DNA of 64,000 bases from Paeniglutamicibacter quisquiliarum (GCF_019084045.1 NZ_JAHRED010000001.1:62001-126000), one strand, 5' to 3'. Counted from the stretch's first letter, positions 25,383-34,172 are shown. Made by a program: numbers and translations. Notes: a model not told the origin generated them from the letters alone.

Positions 25383-26569
25383 TGGCCGACTTCTACCCCA
25401 GTGACCAGTACGGGTTCGCCCGGCTGCTTTCCGACGCGGAGCGCGCGGCGCTGCTGCGCCTGCGCGCCGTGCTCGATGAGCATGTGCGTCCGGTGCTCAG
25501 CGACCATTGGGAGCGCGGGAAATTCCCCGAATCCATCATCGCCCCGCTCGTAAGCCTGGACATGATGCGGCCGGCCGAGGTGCTGGCCGCCGGCGAAACG
25601 GTCCGTGGCCTCTTCGGCGGCTTCCGGAACTTCGAGCTGGCCCGGGTGGACGCCTCGGTCGTCACCTTCTACAACGCCCAGTCCGGGCTGTTCCGCACCA
25701 CGGTGAACCTGGGCGGCAGCAAAGAGCAGGTCGCCGAGCTGGACCCGCGCATCGCCTCCTACGAGTACAAGGGCGTCTTCGCGCTCACCGAGCCGGAGCA
25801 CGGGTCGGACATTGCCGGGGGACTGGAAACCCGGGCCACGTTCACGGCCGACGGCCAGGGCGGGCACTGGGTGATCAACGGCGCCAAGCGCTGGATCGGG
25901 GGAGCGGCCCAGGCCGACGTCCTGGCGGTCTTCGCCCGCGACACCGCCGATTCCAAGGTCAAGTGCTTCCTCGTGCCGACGGATGCCCCGGGGGTGAAGC
26001 TGATCAAGATCGAGCGCAAGACCTCCCTGCGGATCATGCAGAACGCCGACATTGAGCTGAGCGACGTGTCGGTGCCCGACTCGGCGCGGCTGGCGAACAT
26101 CAACTCGTTCGCGGACGTCGCCGCCTGCCTGCGCAACATGCGCTCGGACGTCGCCTGGATCGCCGCCGGCGCGGCGGCGGGCGCCTACGAGGCGGCGTTG
26201 AAGTACGTCACGGAACGCCACCAGTTCGGCAAGCCGTTGGCGTCCTTCCAGCTGATCCAGGAGAAGCTCGCCACGATGCTCACCAACGTCACGGCATCCC
26301 TGGCCATGGTGGTCAGCCTGACCCAGGCGCAGGACGGGGGCATCTACAGGGACGAGAACTCGGCCATGGCCAAGATGTTCACCGCGCGCATGCTGCGCGA
26401 GACCGCCGCCCTCGCGCGGGAGGTCTGCGGGGGCAACGGCATAGTGCTGGACTACGACGTCGCCCGCTTCCACGCCGACGCCGAGGCCATCTATTCCTAC
26501 GAGGGCACCGACGAGATCAACGCGTTGATCCTCGGCCGGGCCATCACCGGCATCGGGGCCTTCCGATAG
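25382..26569 (+). CDS. phdD: Acyl-CoA dehydrogenase (PhdD-like)
   Basis: A 395-residue FAD enzyme with ALTEPEHGSDIAG, INGAKRWIGGA, RHQFGKPLASFQLIQEKLA and REVCGGNGIVLDYDVAR. The catalytic Glu lies in YSYEGTDEIN near the C-terminus. It is close to the glutaryl-/short-chain branch. In the phd scheme it would desaturate arylpropionyl-CoA so that saturated phenylpropionates enter the same route. It is co-translated with the preceding gene through a TAATG overlap. Confidence 0.82.
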   Translation: MADFYPSDQYGFARLLSDAERAALLRLRAVLDEHVRPVLSDHWERGKFPESIIAPLVSLDMMRPAEVLAAGETVRGLFGGFRNFELARVDASVVTFYNAQSGLFRTTVNLGGSKEQVAELDPRIASYEYKGVFALTEPEHGSDIAGGLETRATFTADGQGGHWVINGAKRWIGGAAQADVLAVFARDTADSKVKCFLVPTDAPGVKLIKIERKTSLRIMQNADIELSDVSVPDSARLANINSFADVAACLRNMRSDVAWIAAGAAAGAYEAALKYVTERHQFGKPLASFQLIQEKLATMLTNVTASLAMVVSLTQAQDGGIYRDENSAMAKMFTARMLRETAALAREVCGGNGIVLDYDVARFHADAEAIYSYEGTDEINALILGRAITGIGAFR

Positions 26570-26646
26570 ACCGCCTCCCCGGCGCCACCAGGTTTTTAGC
26601 CAAACACCTCAATACCAACCACTTACATCAATAAGGAGAACCCATC

Positions 26647-27102
26647 ATGGGCCAGACAGTACTTTCCTACGAGCAGCTTGCGACCGCCGCCGGCACCGAC
26701 CTGGGTTACAGCGATTTCCGCACCGTCTCCCAGGACCAGGTCAACACGTTCGCCGACGCGACCGACGACCACCAGTGGATCCACACCGACCCGGAAAAGG
26801 CCAAGGACGGCCCCTTCGGCGGGCCGATCGCGCACGGCTACCTGTCGTTGAGCCTGCAGATCGCCTTCTGGTCGGAGCTCTTCGACGTCACCGGCGTCTC
26901 CACCCGCGTGAACTACGGACTGGACAAGGTCCGCTTCCCCTCGCCGGTCCCGGTCGGCGCACAGATCCGCATGAAGGCGCAGATCGCCGAGGTCGAAGAG
27001 GTCAAGGGCGGCTACCAGATCGCCGTCGACCAGGTCGTCGAGGTCGAGGGCGCCCCGAAGCCGGCCGTGGTGTCGCGCGGCATCTACCGCTTCTACGCCT
27101 AG
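26647..27102 (+). CDS. phdE: MaoC-like enoyl-CoA hydratase (PhdE-like)
   Basis: A 151-residue hot-dog-fold hydratase. The R-hydratase catalytic motif FADATDDHQWIHTD is followed by GPFGGPIAHGYLSLSL. It would hydrate hydroxycinnamoyl-CoA to the 3-hydroxy thioester for the SDR. AAGGAGAACCCATC precedes the ATG. It is the last gene before a terminator-like hairpin, closing the enzyme run that starts at 23548. Confidence 0.85.
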   Translation: MGQTVLSYEQLATAAGTDLGYSDFRTVSQDQVNTFADATDDHQWIHTDPEKAKDGPFGGPIAHGYLSLSLQIAFWSELFDVTGVSTRVNYGLDKVRFPSPVPVGAQIRMKAQIAEVEEVKGGYQIAVDQVVEVEGAPKPAVVSRGIYRFYA

Positions 27103-27113
27103 CATCCAGCAAG

Positions 27114-27148
27114 AGGTCGGGAGCCCGCCGGGGGTGTTCCCGACCTTT
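27114..27148 (+). terminator. Terminator after the phdBCDE-like run
   Basis: AGGTCGGGA (27114-27122) pairs perfectly with TCCCGACCT (27138-27146) around a GC-rich loop and is followed by TT. It separates the enzyme genes from the downstream transporter operon, which has its own promoter region. Confidence 0.75.
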
Positions 27149-27221
27149 GCGGTTTCCGCGGATGGTTTCCGTGCGGAATATTTCGCCATATTCACGGAAA
27201 CCGGGCGGGAAAATGACAACT

Positions 27222-27236
27222 ATTGATTTTTTCAAT
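27222..27236. promoter_or_regulatory. Putative MarR operator B before the importer operon
   Basis: ATTGA-TTTTT-TCAAT is a 15-base dyad in a markedly AT-rich stretch about 95 bases upstream of the first binding-protein gene. Its core TTGA-N5-TCAA equals that of the dyad at the MarR/SDR promoter, suggesting the same regulator controls both. Confidence 0.6.
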
Positions 27237-27330
27237 GATTGTGATTAGATTGTTCCATGTGGCAGGGGTCACAAAAATCTCGCGGTTGGGGCGTAGATGC
27301 CTGGGCCATCATTTTCACCAAGGAGCATCC

Positions 27331-28329
27331 ATGAAGAAGCGTTTGTCCACCATCCTCGCCGGGGCATCGATTGCGGCGCTCGCGCTCACGGGGTGCGGCC
27401 AGGGATCGCCCTCGGGTTCCGCCGCCACGAATTCCGACTCCACCGCTGCCTCGGGTTCCGGCGGATTGACCAAGGTTGTTGTCGGCGTCTTGCCGATCGC
27501 CCCGTCCGTCGCCGTGAAGTACGGAATCGACAAGGGCATCTTTGAAAAGCACGGGCTGGACGTCGAACTCACCACCAGTTCCGCCGGTGCGGCAATGCTT
27601 CCCGCCGTCTCCACCGGCGACCTGAACTTCGCCGTCGGCAACCCGCTCTCGGTGCTGACCGCGGTCGACAAGGGCTTGGACATGAAGATCGTCTCGGGCT
27701 ACTCCGATTCCAAGGCCACGGGCGATGACATCAATGGCGTGGTGGTGCGGGCGGACTCGGGCATCAAGGACTTTGCCGGTCTCGCCGGCAAGACCACCTC
27801 GGTCAACGCGCTGAAGACCCAGGGAGACCTGACCATCATGGAATCCGCCGCGATCGACGGCGGGGACCCCGGCGCATTGAAGTTCTCAGAAATGCCGTTC
27901 CCCGACATGGAAGCCCAGCTCGAACGCAAGAACATGGACGCCGTTTGGCTCCCGGAGCCGTTCCTCTCCAAGGCGCTGGCCAACCCGGACAACGAACTGC
28001 TCGGCTACCCGAACCAGAAGGCCATCCCGGGCCTGCCGACCATGGTCAGTTTCACCAGCGGCAAGTTCGCCCAGGAGAAGCCCGAGGTTGTCGCGGATTT
28101 CAAGGCAGCCATGTCCGAAACCCTTGAGGCCGCCGAGGGTGACCAGGCAGGGGCAAAGGCACTGTTGCCGGAATTCATGAAGATGGACGCCAAGGTGGCG
28201 AAAAACCTGAAGATGGAAACCTGGGACGGAGTGGTGCCCGGCGAGCAGCTCGCCAAGCTGGCCGAACTTGCCGCCAAGCAGAAGTTCCTTTCCAAGGCCC
28301 CCGACGTCGCGGCCATGACCGTCAAGTAG
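27331..28329 (+). CDS. NMT1/SsuA-type ABC substrate-binding lipoprotein 1
   Basis: A 332-residue binding protein. The signal peptide ends ALTGC (lipidated Cys22), followed by a Ser/Thr-rich linker. The mature domain has the NMT1/SsuA pattern: VVVGVLPIAPSVAVKYGIDK, IFEKHGLDVELTTSSAGAAM, LPAVSTGDLNFAVGN. AAGGAG precedes the ATG. It opens the operon with a CoA ligase, a second binding protein, two permeases and an ATPase. Together with the neighbouring enzymes, a hydroxycinnamate or related aromatic acid is the likely ligand; this is inferred. Confidence 0.83.
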   Translation: MKKRLSTILAGASIAALALTGCGQGSPSGSAATNSDSTAASGSGGLTKVVVGVLPIAPSVAVKYGIDKGIFEKHGLDVELTTSSAGAAMLPAVSTGDLNFAVGNPLSVLTAVDKGLDMKIVSGYSDSKATGDDINGVVVRADSGIKDFAGLAGKTTSVNALKTQGDLTIMESAAIDGGDPGALKFSEMPFPDMEAQLERKNMDAVWLPEPFLSKALANPDNELLGYPNQKAIPGLPTMVSFTSGKFAQEKPEVVADFKAAMSETLEAAEGDQAGAKALLPEFMKMDAKVAKNLKMETWDGVVPGEQLAKLAELAAKQKFLSKAPDVAAMTVK

Positions 28330-28393
28330 CAACACCACAACGTACAAAGTAGATGGTGTGCCGGCCTCGGGGCCGGCACACGGGAAGGCACCC

Positions 28394-29938
28394 ATGCTCA
28401 ACCAAGGCCTCGGCGGCTGGATCCACAAGCGCCGCGTCAAGTCGCGGGACCACGCTGCCGTCATTGAAGGGGAAAAACTCCTCAGTTACGCGCAGCTGGC
28501 GACCCGTATCGACAGGCTGGCCAACGCGCTCCGCTCGTTGGGAGTGGAAAAGGGCGGCCGCGTGGCCTACCTGGGCAACAACCACTCCGCCTTCCTGGAG
28601 ACATTGTTTGCCTGCGGCGGCATCGGTGCCATCTTCGTTCCGCTCAATACCCGACTGACCCCGCGTGAACTGAACTACGCGCTAACCGACTCGGGCAGCA
28701 CCGTGCTTATCAACCCGGTCTCCCTGCAGGATCTGGCGCTGGCGGCCATCGCTGAAAGCCCCGTCGAGCACCACATGGTGCTCGACGACGAGCCCGGGGC
28801 CGACTCGGCCTATGAGCGCGCACTTTTGGCCGCGGACGCCGGATACCGGGACTTAGCCGTCGGCCACGAGGACCCGGCCATCATCCTGTACACCTCCGGA
28901 ACCACCGGACGGCCCAAGGGTGCGGTGCTGACCCACGGTAACATGACCTGGAATGCCCTCAACGTCCTGGTCGACTACGACGTGACCAGCGATGCGAAGG
29001 CGCTGATGATCGCCCCAATGTTCCACGTCGCCTCGCTGGGCATGGGCGCGCTGCCGACGCTGCTCAAGGGCGGAACCCTGGTGCTCCAGGACCGCTTCGA
29101 GCCCTCGGCAGTGTTGGCGGCAGTGGAGCGCCACTCGATCACCTCGCTCTCCGGGGTTCCGACCACCTACCAGATGCTGGCCGAGCACCCGGCCTGGGAA
29201 ACGACGGACATTTCCTCGCTGCGCATGCTCACCTGCGGCGGATCCGCCGTCCCGATGCGCGTGCTCGAGGCCTACCAAAAGCGGGGGCTGGGATTCTCCG
29301 GCGGCTACGGCATGACCGAAACCGCGCCGGGGGCCACCTCCCTGCAGGCCGAACGTTCCCGCTCCAAGGCAGGATCGGCCGGACTGGCGCATTTCTTCAC
29401 CGACGTCATGATTGTCGACCCCGCCGGTGCCGAGCTGCCGGCCGGCCAGGCCGGCGAGATCCTGATCTCGGGCCCGAATGTGATCAAGGAATACTGGCAA
29501 CTTCCCGAAGCCAGCGAGTCGGCCTTCATAGACGGCCACTGGTTCCGTTCCGGGGACATGGGGTACCTGGATGACGAGGGGTTCCTGTACATCTCCGACC
29601 GACTCAAGGACATGATCATCTCGGGCGGGGAGAACATCTACCCGGCCGAAGTTGAGCAGGCGATCATGGAGCTCGAGGGAGTGGCCTCGGTGGCCGTCAT
29701 CGGTGTCCCGGACGAGAAGTGGGGCGAGGTTCCCCGGGCAGTCGTCGTGCCGGCCGCCGGCGCCGACATCACCGAAACACAAATCCAGCAACACCTGGCC
29801 GGGCGCCTGGCCAAGTACAAGATCCCGCGCAGCGTGGTGCTCACGGACGATTTCCCACGCACCGCCAGCGGCAAGATCCGCAAAACCGACTTGCGCAAGA
29901 CCTTCGGCGGGACGACCCCGCCGGTTCACACCAGCTAA
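28394..29938 (+). CDS. phdA: Acyl/aryl-CoA synthetase (PhdA-like)
   Basis: A 514-residue AMP-forming ligase. The AMP-binding motif YTSGTTGRPKGAVLTHGN, the GGYGMTETAPG segment, SGGENIYPAEVE, the hinge region SDRLKDMI and the terminal catalytic Lys in TASGKIRKTDL are all present. It would convert hydroxycinnamates to CoA thioesters, the first step before PhdE, PhdB and PhdC. The ATG at 28394 follows GGGAAGG. Sitting between two binding-protein genes is unusual and suggests uptake tied to activation. Confidence 0.82.
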   Translation: MLNQGLGGWIHKRRVKSRDHAAVIEGEKLLSYAQLATRIDRLANALRSLGVEKGGRVAYLGNNHSAFLETLFACGGIGAIFVPLNTRLTPRELNYALTDSGSTVLINPVSLQDLALAAIAESPVEHHMVLDDEPGADSAYERALLAADAGYRDLAVGHEDPAIILYTSGTTGRPKGAVLTHGNMTWNALNVLVDYDVTSDAKALMIAPMFHVASLGMGALPTLLKGGTLVLQDRFEPSAVLAAVERHSITSLSGVPTTYQMLAEHPAWETTDISSLRMLTCGGSAVPMRVLEAYQKRGLGFSGGYGMTETAPGATSLQAERSRSKAGSAGLAHFFTDVMIVDPAGAELPAGQAGEILISGPNVIKEYWQLPEASESAFIDGHWFRSGDMGYLDDEGFLYISDRLKDMIISGGENIYPAEVEQAIMELEGVASVAVIGVPDEKWGEVPRAVVVPAAGADITETQIQQHLAGRLAKYKIPRSVVLTDDFPRTASGKIRKTDLRKTFGGTTPPVHTS

Positions 29939-29953
29939 GGACTATCGACGACC

Positions 29954-30934
29954 ATGAAGAACAAACTCACACTCGCAGTGGCCGCCTTGGGAATCCTCGC
30001 ATTGGGCGCCTGCGGTTCGGGCTCACCCAGCGGCACCGCCGCCGACAGCGCCGCAGCCTCCGGTCCGGGCGGGCTGGAAAAGATCACCGTGGGTGTCATC
30101 CCGATCGTGGACACCGCCCCGATCTTCCTCGGAGACTCCAAGGGCTTCTTCGAAGCCGAGGGGCTGGACCTGGACATCCAGACCGCCACCGGTGGATCGG
30201 CCATCGTCCCGGGAATCCAGTCCGGAAGCTACGACTTTGCCTTCTCCAACCTGGTCTCGCTCATGGTCGCCAACGACAAGGGCCTGAGCATGAAGGTGGT
30301 GGCCAACGGCGTGACCACCACCGGCAACGCGGACAAGGACTTCGGTGCCGTCGTGGTCCCGAAGGACTCGCCGATCAAGAGCCCCAAGGACCTTGCCGGC
30401 AAGAAGGTCTCGGTCAACAACCTCTCCAACATCGGCGACATCACCGTGTCCCAGATCGTCAAGGACGACGGTGGAGACCCGAACACGGTCGACTTCGTCG
30501 AGGTTCCGTTCCCCGAGGCACCGGCTGCACTGGAAAACGGCATTGTTGATGCCGCCTGGATCCTCGATCCCTTCCTGGCCACGTCGCTCGAAGACGGCTC
30601 CCGGGTCGTCAGCCACAACTTCGTGGACTTCGATCCGGAACTGGACATCGCCGGCTACTTCACCTCCGCCGAGAAGGTCGCCGCGGAGCCGGAGCTGACG
30701 GCCAAGTTCCAGCGCGCCATGAACAAGTCGCTCGAATATGCCCAGGAGAACCCGCAGGAAGTCCGCGACATCGTGGGCACCTACACCAAGATCGATGAGG
30801 AAACCCGAGGAAAGCTCGTGATGCCGCGCTACCGCGTGGACATCAACACCGAAGCAGCACAGAAGCTCGGCGACGCTGCCCAGGAATTCGGCGCCATCGA
30901 CAAGCCGGTTGACCTCCAGGTACTGCTGCCATGA
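29954..30934 (+). CDS. NMT1/SsuA-type ABC substrate-binding lipoprotein 2
   Basis: A 326-residue binding protein with a lipobox LGAC (Cys20) and the same fold as the first binding protein (ITVGVIPIVDTAPIFLGDSK, GFFEAEGLDLDIQTATGGSA). Similarity to protein 1 is evident but partial, so the two probably bind different ligands. Its stop overlaps the first permease start (ATGA). One permease pair and one ATPase follow, so two receptors apparently serve one channel. Confidence 0.83.
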   Translation: MKNKLTLAVAALGILALGACGSGSPSGTAADSAAASGPGGLEKITVGVIPIVDTAPIFLGDSKGFFEAEGLDLDIQTATGGSAIVPGIQSGSYDFAFSNLVSLMVANDKGLSMKVVANGVTTTGNADKDFGAVVVPKDSPIKSPKDLAGKKVSVNNLSNIGDITVSQIVKDDGGDPNTVDFVEVPFPEAPAALENGIVDAAWILDPFLATSLEDGSRVVSHNFVDFDPELDIAGYFTSAEKVAAEPELTAKFQRAMNKSLEYAQENPQEVRDIVGTYTKIDEETRGKLVMPRYRVDINTEAAQKLGDAAQEFGAIDKPVDLQVLLP

Positions 30935-31770
30935 CCCAGATGACTGAATCGTCCACACGTGCCGCGGTGCGGGCCAAGGCCTCCCGCGCGCCGTCCAAGG
31001 GCCTGCCGAAGTGGGTGCTGGGGCTGATCGGCATTGTGGCGTTCCTGGGTTTCTGGGAGTTGATGCCGGTGATCGGTGCGGTGCAGGCCAAGTACCTGCC
31101 ACCGGCCTCCGAGGTCCTTGCCGCACTTGTCACGGACCTGGGGCTGACGGCCTTCTGGGTGGCGGTGGGCGACACCATGCTGGCCTGGGCGATCGGCCTG
31201 GCGATGGCCGTGGCCGCGGCCCTGGTGCTGGGCCTGGTGATCGGGATGTCGCCGTTCCTGCGGCGTTTCACGAACTCGACCATCGAGTTCCTGCGCCCGA
31301 TCCCGTCGGTGGCGCTGATCCCGCTGGCGGTGCTGCTCTTTGGCATCAAGATCGAGTCCGCGCTGCTGCTGATCGTCTACGCCTGCTTCTGGCAGGTGCT
31401 GATCCAGGTGCTCTACGGGGTGGCGGACGTGGACAACGTGGCGATGCAGACCGCCAAGTCCTACGGGTTCTCCTACCTGCAGCGGGTGCGGGACGTCGTG
31501 TTCCCCACGATGCTGCCGTACCTGATGACGGGCATCCGGTTGGCCGCCTCGGTGGCGCTGATCCTGGCGATCACCGCGGAACTGCTGATCGGGTCGCCCG
31601 GCCTGGGCAAGGAGATTTCCCTGGCGCAGTCCGGCGGCGCCATCGCCGGGATGTATGCGCTGATCCTGGCCACCGGGTTCCTCGGGGTGGCGATCAACGG
31701 TGTGACGCGTGTGGTGGAGAAGCGGGTCCTGTCCTGGCACCCGTCGGTTCGCGGGGAGGCGACGGCATGA
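30931..31770 (+). CDS. ABC transporter permease 1 (SsuC/TauC-like)
   Basis: A 279-residue membrane protein with about six helices. The EAA loop reads TAKSYGFSYLQRVRDVVFPT and the segment TAELLIGSPGLGKEISLAQS follows. It starts in an ATGA overlap with the second binding protein and ends in another overlap with permease 2. It pairs with permease 2 in a probable heterodimer. Confidence 0.86.
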   Translation: MTQMTESSTRAAVRAKASRAPSKGLPKWVLGLIGIVAFLGFWELMPVIGAVQAKYLPPASEVLAALVTDLGLTAFWVAVGDTMLAWAIGLAMAVAAALVLGLVIGMSPFLRRFTNSTIEFLRPIPSVALIPLAVLLFGIKIESALLLIVYACFWQVLIQVLYGVADVDNVAMQTAKSYGFSYLQRVRDVVFPTMLPYLMTGIRLAASVALILAITAELLIGSPGLGKEISLAQSGGAIAGMYALILATGFLGVAINGVTRVVEKRVLSWHPSVRGEATA

Positions 31771-32540
31771 AAACCCTGAAATCCATTGGCTACCTGCTGG
31801 GGTTGCCCGTCATCCTGCTGGCCTGGTGGTGGCTGGCCACCTCCGGGGAGCCGAACTTCTTCGTGCCCACGCCCTCAAGGCTGGTCACGACCTTCGTCGA
31901 GACCTGGTTCGGGGAGCGGATGCTCACCGACGTGCTGCCGAGCATCATGCGCCTGGTGTTCGGGGTGCTCGCCGCCATCGTGCTGGGAATCGCCCTGGGG
32001 CTGGCCGTGGGCCTGAACCGCACGCTGCGCGCGGTGACCGAGCCGGTGTTTGAGTTCTTCCGGGCGCTGCCGCCGCCGGTCTTGGTTCCGGTATTGATGC
32101 TTTTGGTGGGCATCAACGACGGGATGAAGATCGCCGTGATCATCTCCGGCTGCATCTGGCCGGTGCTGCTGAACACCATCGAGGGCGTGCGCTCCATCGA
32201 CCCGGTGCAGAACGAGACATCGCGCTCCTACGGGATCACCGGGTTCGCCCGGATCCGCTACCAGATCCTGCCCTCGGCCACCCCCACCATCATGGCCGGG
32301 GTCCGCCAGGCCCTGTCGATCGGGTTGATCCTGATGGTCATCTCCGAAATGTTTGCCTCGTCCTCCGGCCTGGGGTTCACCATCGTGCAGTTCCAGCGGT
32401 CCTTCGCGGTTCCGGAGATGTGGTCAGGCATCGTGGTCCTGGGGCTGATCGGTGTGGCCTTGTCCTTTATCTTCCAATGGGTCCAACGGCGCGTGCTGCG
32501 CTGGTACCACGGCCTGAAAGAGGTTGAAAATGCTGTCTAA
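31767..32540 (+). CDS. ABC transporter permease 2 (SsuC/TauC-like)
   Basis: A 257-residue membrane protein. The EAA-type loop is ETSRSYGITGFARIRYQILP, followed by VISEMFASSSGLGFTIVQFQ. The ATG overlaps the permease 1 stop (ATGA). It is more similar to aromatic/sulfonate-type permeases than to peptide types, but this does not fix the substrate. Confidence 0.86.
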   Translation: MKTLKSIGYLLGLPVILLAWWWLATSGEPNFFVPTPSRLVTTFVETWFGERMLTDVLPSIMRLVFGVLAAIVLGIALGLAVGLNRTLRAVTEPVFEFFRALPPPVLVPVLMLLVGINDGMKIAVIISGCIWPVLLNTIEGVRSIDPVQNETSRSYGITGFARIRYQILPSATPTIMAGVRQALSIGLILMVISEMFASSSGLGFTIVQFQRSFAVPEMWSGIVVLGLIGVALSFIFQWVQRRVLRWYHGLKEVENAV

Positions 32541-33393
32541 CAATCCCACGTCCCACGCCGGAGGCCGTACCCTGCCCGAGGGGCAGGCACTGCTCTCGGT
32601 GCGGAACCTGAAGAAGGTCTATCACACCGACGCCGGGGACATCGAGGCGGTGCGGAACCTGACCTTCGACCTGGGCCGCGGCGAACTGGTCTGCCTGGTC
32701 GGGCCCTCGGGCTCGGGCAAGACCACGCTGCTCAAGTGCATCGCCGGCCTGCTGGGGAGCACCTCCGGGGAGGTGCTGCTTGACGGGCAAAAGGTCACCG
32801 GGCCGCCGAAGAAGATGGCGGTCGTCTTCCAGGAATACGGCCGCTCCCTGTTCCCGTGGCTGCGCGTGGCGGAGAACGTCGAGCTGCCGCTGAAGAACGC
32901 GGGGGTTCCCAAGGAGGAACGCAAGCGCCTGGTGGCCGAGGCGTTGGAGGCCGTGGGCCTGGCGCATGTGCCCAAGTCCTACCCGTGGCAGCTTTCCGGC
33001 GGCATGCAGCAGCGCGTGGCGATCGCCCGGGCGGTGGCGTACCAGCCGGAGGTGCTTTTGATGGACGAGCCCTTCGCGGCCGTCGATGCGCAGACCCGTG
33101 CGGACCTGGAGGACCTGATCCGCAGCGTCTGGAAAAAACTGGGCGTGACCGTCCTGTTCGTTACCCATGACATCGACGAGTCGATCTACCTGGGGGAGCG
33201 CGTCATCATCCTCTCCTCATCGCCGACCATCGTGCAGGAGGACATCGTCATCGACCTGCCGGCCGAACGCGACCAGCTGGAGACCCGGTCGCTGCCGCGC
33301 TTCACCGAACTGCGCCACCACGTCTACGCGGAAATCCAGAAGGCCAAGCAGGGGCACCGCCCCGAGGGAGCCATCACCATGGTCGCCAAGTAG
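32530..33393 (+). CDS. ABC transporter ATP-binding protein (SsuB/TauB-like)
   Basis: A 287-residue ATPase. Walker A GPSGSGKTT spans residues 58-66, the Q-loop is VVFQEYGRSLFPWL, the signature LSGGMQQR, Walker B VLLMDEPFAAVD and the switch LFVTHDIDE. The ATG at 32530 with AGAGG upstream was chosen; a TTG at 32524 is an alternative. It overlaps permease 2 by 11 bases. It closes the importer operon and is followed by a strong terminator. Confidence 0.88.
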   Translation: MLSNNPTSHAGGRTLPEGQALLSVRNLKKVYHTDAGDIEAVRNLTFDLGRGELVCLVGPSGSGKTTLLKCIAGLLGSTSGEVLLDGQKVTGPPKKMAVVFQEYGRSLFPWLRVAENVELPLKNAGVPKEERKRLVAEALEAVGLAHVPKSYPWQLSGGMQQRVAIARAVAYQPEVLLMDEPFAAVDAQTRADLEDLIRSVWKKLGVTVLFVTHDIDESIYLGERVIILSSSPTIVQEDIVIDLPAERDQLETRSLPRFTELRHHVYAEIQKAKQGHRPEGAITMVAK

Positions 33394-33408
33394 CCGGCAA
33401 CGCCGTTC

Positions 33409-33471
33409 CCCGGGACGCTGTCCGTCCGCATTTCCCTATCCGAGGGGATTGCGGGCCTACAGCGTCCCGGG
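33409..33471. terminator. Terminator between the importer operon and vanR
   Basis: A perfect 13-bp stem, CCCGGGACGCTGT (33409-33421) with ACAGCGTCCCGGG (33459-33471), continues into an inner CCGCA/TGCGG arm and is followed by GTTT. It sits between convergent genes. Confidence 0.85.
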
Positions 33472-33503
33472 CGTTTAACGTGCAGGACGTGGGCTGGTCT
33501 GGC

Positions 33504-34085
33504 TCAGGGGTTGAGCCGGTCGACGAGCTTCAGGCCACGCCGTGCCCAGGCGATTTCGGCTTCGGCCTGGGACATCAGCCCCTCGTAGGTAAAGAGCTTG
33601 TAGGCCCGGGTCTTTTCTTGGTCTGCATCCGGAGTGTGGGCCAAGCGGCGATTGAGCATGGTGCTGGTGCCGTCCTCGATTTCCCGCACGGTGTCCCGCC
33701 ACTGTTCAAGCAGTCCGGCGTGGTGTTCGATGTGTGCACGCAACTGCCGGCGGGCGGCGTCGGGTTCTGCCCATTCCAGGTAGGCGGCCTTGAGGTGGGC
33801 GGGGTCGCGGGTGCGCGCATATTCCAGCGGCGTGTTCATCCAGTTCCTGAACGCGGCCCGTCCGGCCGCGGTGACGTGGTACTGGCGCTTCTTGCCGCGC
33901 GGACCCCAAGGGATGTCCTCGCCTTCGAGCAACCCCTCGGCCTCCATGCGCTTGAGCGCGGGATAGATCTGCGAATCGGGGGCATGCCAGACGTGCCCGA
34001 CGGAGGACTCGAACTGTTTGTGCAGGTCGTACCCGGTCATGGGCTCGACGACGAGCAGGGCCAGCAATGCGTTGGGAAGACTCAT
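33504..34085 (-). CDS. vanR: PadR-family repressor of the vanillate operon
   Basis: A 193-residue PadR protein of the longer VanR type. The winged helix occupies about residues 5-85 (LALLVVEPMTGYDLHKQFES, SQIYPALKRMEAEGLLEGED, KRQYHVTAAGRAAFRNWM), and a C-terminal dimerisation helix follows. The start MSLPNALL follows GGAAAG; a longer start is unlikely. It is divergent from vanABK, as in Corynebacterium, where VanR is a vanillate-responsive PadR repressor. The gap carries a matching operator. Confidence 0.88.
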   Translation of the reverse strand: MSLPNALLALLVVEPMTGYDLHKQFESSVGHVWHAPDSQIYPALKRMEAEGLLEGEDIPWGPRGKKRQYHVTAAGRAAFRNWMNTPLEYARTRDPAHLKAAYLEWAEPDAARRQLRAHIEHHAGLLEQWRDTVREIEDGTSTMLNRRLAHTPDADQEKTRAYKLFTYEGLMSQAEAEIAWARRGLKLVDRLNP

Positions 34086-34121
34086 GGCAACTTTCCGGTA
34101 CCTAGGTGTTGCCAATCACTA

Positions 34122-34172
34122 TATCGGTAGTTAGTCTATGAGGAACGTCACTAACTATGTCGATAGGTAGTT
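34122..34172. promoter_or_regulatory. VanR-type operators between vanR and vanA
   Basis: CACTAACTAT-N4-ATAGGTAGTT (34149-34172) matches the published C. glutamicum VanR operator pattern as I remember it (AACTAACTAA-N4-TTAGGTATTT) at 8 of 10 bases in each half. A second element upstream (CGGTAGTTAGT, 34125-34135) forms a perfect TAGTTAGT/ACTAACTA inverted repeat with it. Outer TATCG/CGATA arms extend the dyad. Confidence 0.72.
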
